This document shows positions 21,913 through 23,921 of a stretch of DNA of 23,921 nucleotides, one piece after another (within the stretch, counting starts at the first letter, position 1; every line of letters begins with the position of its first letter). The DNA comes from an uncultured Oscillospiraceae bacterium. GTDB taxonomy: Bacteria > Bacillota > Clostridia > Oscillospirales > Oscillospiraceae. The stretch is taken from assembly GCA_910587205.1 (NCBI GenBank), contig CAJULZ010000033.1, positions 1 to 23,921 of the forward strand, read 5' to 3'. The notes under the pieces were generated by a model. The model was not told the origin of the DNA and made no database searches. It worked only from the letters and a program-made list of their open reading frames with translations. Position numbers and translations under genes: made by a program.

Positions 21913-22137
21913 TTATTGAATTTTCTGGTAAAAGTCAAACTGATTCAGGCCAGGAAAGTTATATCCGTATCCCTTACACCACTCTGAATCCCTGTTCACA
22001 CAGGTTTTACATTGAATGCTGTTGGCCTTTACATTTTTGCCTATCCCATTTCCGCCAGCATTTGCGCTACACTTTGCTCCGCATCCTGTTTTGTAGGTTT
22101 TATATTGTAGCTCTCGTTGGCAGTTGCTTCCGTACAC
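21913..22137 (-). CDS. Possible small cysteine-rich protein, start uncertain
   Basis: An open frame ending at TAA 21913 codes for up to 74 residues. Its 3' part has a striking block, IQCKTCVNRDSEWCKGYGYN followed by FPGLNQFDFY, which looks like a small metal-binding module and not like random sequence. The first half, however, overlaps the end of the gene at 22041-22442 in another frame. After that stop there is no ATG, and only a GTG inside the block. It could be a real short gene with a non-standard start, or the displaced 3' end of the upstream gene after a frameshift. Low confidence as drawn. Confidence 0.4.
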   Translation of the reverse strand: MYGSNCQRELQYKTYKTGCGAKCSANAGGNGIGKNVKANSIQCKTCVNRDSEWCKGYGYNFPGLNQFDFYQKIQ

Positions 22138-22442
22138 GCCAAAAATAGCTGTTTTACAAATGACTCAGGCAGTTCAGCGGCAAACCAATATTTCTCTCCA
22201 TCTATGCCAGCATAATAGATATTGCCTGGATGTTTCACAGACAGCTCTGTATCAACAACCACGTAAAATCTTCTTTCCTCAAGAACATAGGTCACACAGA
22301 TGCCAAAACAATCCGGATCGAAGTTGTTTCCGTCTATCTGCTGCGCTTCCTCTTGTATTGACTGAGGTACACCGGAAATATCTACCCAAAAAGTGATCGC
22401 ATCACTCTCGAAATTGCAGTGCTCAACTTGTATGATCTCCAA
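22041..22442 (-). CDS. Hypothetical protein, 133 aa, TTG start
   Basis: The start is the TTG at 22442, 7 bases after AAGGAGG (22450-22454 for its GGAGG); the TTG at 22475 places that site inside the coding region and is rejected. The protein is acidic with alternating strands: ITFWVDISGVPQS, CFGICVTYVLEERRFYVVVD, then IYYAGIDGEKYWFAAELPE. It ends with a helix (QDAEQSVAQMLAEMG). The stop is TAG, one of only three in the window. The fold looks like a small beta-sheet protein; the family is not recognised. Confidence 0.73.
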   Translation of the reverse strand: MEIIQVEHCNFESDAITFWVDISGVPQSIQEEAQQIDGNNFDPDCFGICVTYVLEERRFYVVVDTELSVKHPGNIYYAGIDGEKYWFAAELPESFVKQLFLACTEATANESYNIKPTKQDAEQSVAQMLAEMG

Positions 22443-22491
22443 AAGGTTTCCTCCTTCGTTTCGGTAAATTGCCAATCAAAGACTACTCACA

Positions 22492-22806
22492 TCATTCATC
22501 ACTTTTGATGGAATTGCCTTCTTGCTCAAATTGACAGAAATCTTCATCACAGGTGAAACACTGATATTTGTAGCCCGGGAGCAGGCTGGGAAACAGCGGA
22601 CTCTTGCAGCGCACGCAGGTTCCACAGCTTTCCAGAAACTTCATGTGTTCCATCTCTTCATTCGTGCAACCAGCGTCCCATAGAACCTTTTTGGCGTATT
22701 CCATGTTGTCAAAGACGCAGACTCCGCCCTCGTTGTCCAGCACAAATTCCATTTCGCTGTTGATGGTGATGCCGCCCACAGGGCGACATACGACAATCTT
22801 GCTCAT
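22492..22806 (-). CDS. Small zinc-ribbon protein, 104 aa
   Basis: The start is ATG 22806, 7 bases after GGGAGG; the GTG or TTG-type starts further upstream would put the site inside the gene. The N-terminal two thirds form a small beta-rich region (KIVVCRPVGGITINSEMEFVLD) and a helix (NEEMEHMKFLE). The C-terminus carries six cysteines: C61, C64 and C67 in CGTCVRC, and C83, C86, C91 in CFTCDEDFC. The spacing fits a zinc ribbon or treble clef. The role is unknown; such domains often bind nucleic acid or another protein. Confidence 0.75.
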   Translation of the reverse strand: MSKIVVCRPVGGITINSEMEFVLDNEGGVCVFDNMEYAKKVLWDAGCTNEEMEHMKFLESCGTCVRCKSPLFPSLLPGYKYQCFTCDEDFCQFEQEGNSIKSDE

Positions 22807-22890
22807 TATCATTCCTCCCAAAGATAGGCAGAGGATGGACGCGACGGCCACCCTCTGCTTGTCATATCGCTGGCGGTCCCCCGGCAGCAG

Positions 22891-23169
22891 TCAAAGTACA
22901 ATCATGCTGAGGTACTCCACATCCTGTCGGGAATCGGGAAGTTCCCTTTGCAGCAAAGCGGCAACAGGTTCCAGTTCGGGGCGGTCGGCCATGTACGCAA
23001 GGATACGCTGCGTATCGACTGCAGCCACCATTTCCAGAGCCTCCATTCGCTGCGGCGTTGGAGACCAGGTATAAACGCCGTTGGTAATCTGAACCGCGCC
23101 GTTGTCATCCACGAAAATGAACCCATCCCAGCCGGCGGTTTTGTGGCGGCAGAGGTTGACAAGCCTCAT
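22891..23169 (-). CDS. Hypothetical protein, 92 aa
   Basis: The start is ATG 23169, 5 bases after GGGAGGTG and overlapping the stop of the upstream gene by 4 bases. The N-terminus MRLVNLCRHKTAGWDGFIFVDD is followed by a short hairpin (GAVQITNGVYTWS) and two helices (MEALEMVAAVDTQRILAYM, LLQRELPDSRQ). There is no known domain. It is the third member of a coupled set of small genes at the right edge of the window. Confidence 0.73.
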   Translation of the reverse strand: MRLVNLCRHKTAGWDGFIFVDDNGAVQITNGVYTWSPTPQRMEALEMVAAVDTQRILAYMADRPELEPVAALLQRELPDSRQDVEYLSMIVL

Positions 23170-23741
23170 TCCAACACCTCCCCAGCTTTGGGATAGTTCT
23201 CCATATATGGGCGGCTGTCCACCTCTCCGGCAAAGTTGATCCCCTGATAAAAACACCGGTTTCCACGGTTGGTAAAGGTGGCATAGGTGGGCCGAAACTG
23301 TCCTGTACGGGTATCCCGCTCATGACAGTAGGGTTCACCCAGTTGGAAACCGGCCCAGCAGTCCTGTCCGCCGTTCAAACTGATAGGTGGGAGAACACTC
23401 AGATAGCTCTCATACTGCTCCGCAGTGATCTCCTGTCCCCGCTGTGCGGTAGAGATATCAAAGTTGCTTTTGAGGGGACAGTCCGCAGCCGCGCAGTCCT
23501 TGCCGCGGTAACACGGCGTTCTGTCGCCTCCCTCATAAAAGGGGTAGCAATGGCGCAGTCCATGTCCTTTCAGAATCTGCTCGGCCGCGTCAATGATCTC
23601 GCCGATGTAGGACATATCCCATTCAAGAGCCTTTTCACCCGGATCGGCCTCCTTTGCGGCAATCGCACAGGCCAGCTGATAAGCTGCATTGTCGATAAGG
23701 TCGTTCTTGGCGGTGAGAAAGGTTTCAAATCTCCCGTCCAC
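23166..23741 (-). CDS. Hypothetical protein with cysteine cluster, 191 aa
   Basis: The start is the GTG at 23741, 8 bases after AAGAGGG (23750-23756); the GTG at 23750 touches that site. The N-terminus FETFLTAKNDLIDNAAYQLACAI is followed by an acidic helical part (WDMSYIGEIIDAAEQIL) and a cysteine cluster, CYRGKDCAAADCPLK (C77, C83, C88). The C-terminal half has a GQDCWAGFQLG segment and FTNRGNRCFYQGINF. I recall similar N-terminal regions in proteins of clostridial conjugative elements, always unnamed. The family and function are not known. Confidence 0.76.
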   Translation of the reverse strand: MDGRFETFLTAKNDLIDNAAYQLACAIAAKEADPGEKALEWDMSYIGEIIDAAEQILKGHGLRHCYPFYEGGDRTPCYRGKDCAAADCPLKSNFDISTAQRGQEITAEQYESYLSVLPPISLNGGQDCWAGFQLGEPYCHERDTRTGQFRPTYATFTNRGNRCFYQGINFAGEVDSRPYMENYPKAGEVLE

Positions 23742-23780
23742 AATAAGCACCCTCTTTCTTAAATCGCGGTTTGCTCCGCA

Positions 23781-23921
23781 TCAAAATTCATCCTCATCCA
23801 TAAGGATTTCGGCAATGGTGACAGACGCCGCACAATTCAGCTTCACCTTATCGGCCAGCTTCTTGAATGCGGCACCGATGCCGGCGTTGCCATCCACAGA
23901 CACGGTATATCCCCGCTGGCT
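23781..23921 (-). CDS. C-terminal end of a gene starting beyond the window
   Basis: Reading the - strand from the window edge, one frame is open and ends at TGA (23781-23783), giving 46 residues: a YTVSVDGNAGIGAAF segment, a helix with KKLADKVKLN, then ASVTIAEIL and an acidic tail MDEDEF. It is 39 bases upstream of the GTG of the next gene and has the same strand and spacing as the others, so it is probably a real gene of the same operon. It is too short to assign a family. Confidence 0.6.
   Translation of the reverse strand, partial: SQRGYTVSVDGNAGIGAAFKKLADKVKLNCAASVTIAEILMDEDEF

Noticed and set aside
1..23921. Systematic reassignment of TAG to glutamine, as in some gut phages
   Set aside because: Only one gene has an internal TAG, and the other two TAG stops are followed within a few codons by TGA or TAA. 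Long genes such as the ligase, clamp and methyltransferase contain none, so the code looks standard.
1..23921. CRISPR arrays, tRNA genes, insertion sequences and rRNA
   Set aside because: No regularly spaced repeats, cloverleaf-like segments, transposase motifs or rRNA-like stretches were seen on either strand.

Overview
The window looks like part of a large accessory replicon (a conjugative megaplasmid, or an integrative element with plasmid-like functions) from a gut-type clostridial Firmicute. The reasons are strong AGGAGG-type ribosome binding sites, moderately GC-rich codon use, dense short intergenic gaps, and families typical of clostridial mobile elements: a PcfJ-like protein, a DUF3848 protein, ParM/ParR-like segregation genes and a methyltransferase-helicase fusion. 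No rRNA, tRNA, CRISPR array, transposase or phage structural gene was seen. The host assignment is inference.

Layout. Positions 1-11254 (+ strand) hold a long, tightly packed gene train. It starts with a PcfJ-like protein cut by the window edge and a sigma-70 region-2-like small protein. Three small unknown genes, a full-length NAD-dependent DNA ligase, a small zinc-ribbon protein and a DnaN-type sliding clamp follow. The rest of the train is unknown genes, among them a tandem pair of DUF4240-type genes; the first of the pair is split by an in-frame amber codon. A terminator at about 11306-11345 ends the train. Positions 11362-12153 are a self-contained AbrB-type antitoxin / PIN toxin cassette with its own promoter, candidate operator and terminator. 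Positions 12164-13549 are a ParM-like actin plus a small ParR-like DNA-binding protein, again with promoter, palindromic operator candidate and terminator.

From 13578 to the right edge all genes lie on the - strand. A small lysine-rich coiled-coil gene has its own promoter. To its right are an N6-adenine-type DNA methyltransferase fused to an SF2/SNF2-like helicase (1013 aa) and its upstream partner (DUF4942-like), then a run of small, often overlapping genes of mostly unknown function that includes DUF3848. Embedded in this run is a translationally coupled pair: a Mom/XF1762-like acyltransferase and a PP-loop (PAPS-reductase/DndC-like) ATPase.

How the parts fit (inference): LigA and DnaN give the element some of its own replication machinery. 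ParM/ParR and the toxin-antitoxin cassette would keep it in dividing cells. The methyltransferase-helicase and the Mom-like/PP-loop pair are candidates for modifying its DNA, perhaps to escape host restriction. PcfJ and DUF3848 suggest conjugative ancestry. The features most worth following up are the Mom-like + PP-loop pair, the sigma region-2-only protein, the amber-split duplicate and the series of perfect hairpins placed just upstream of ribosome binding sites.
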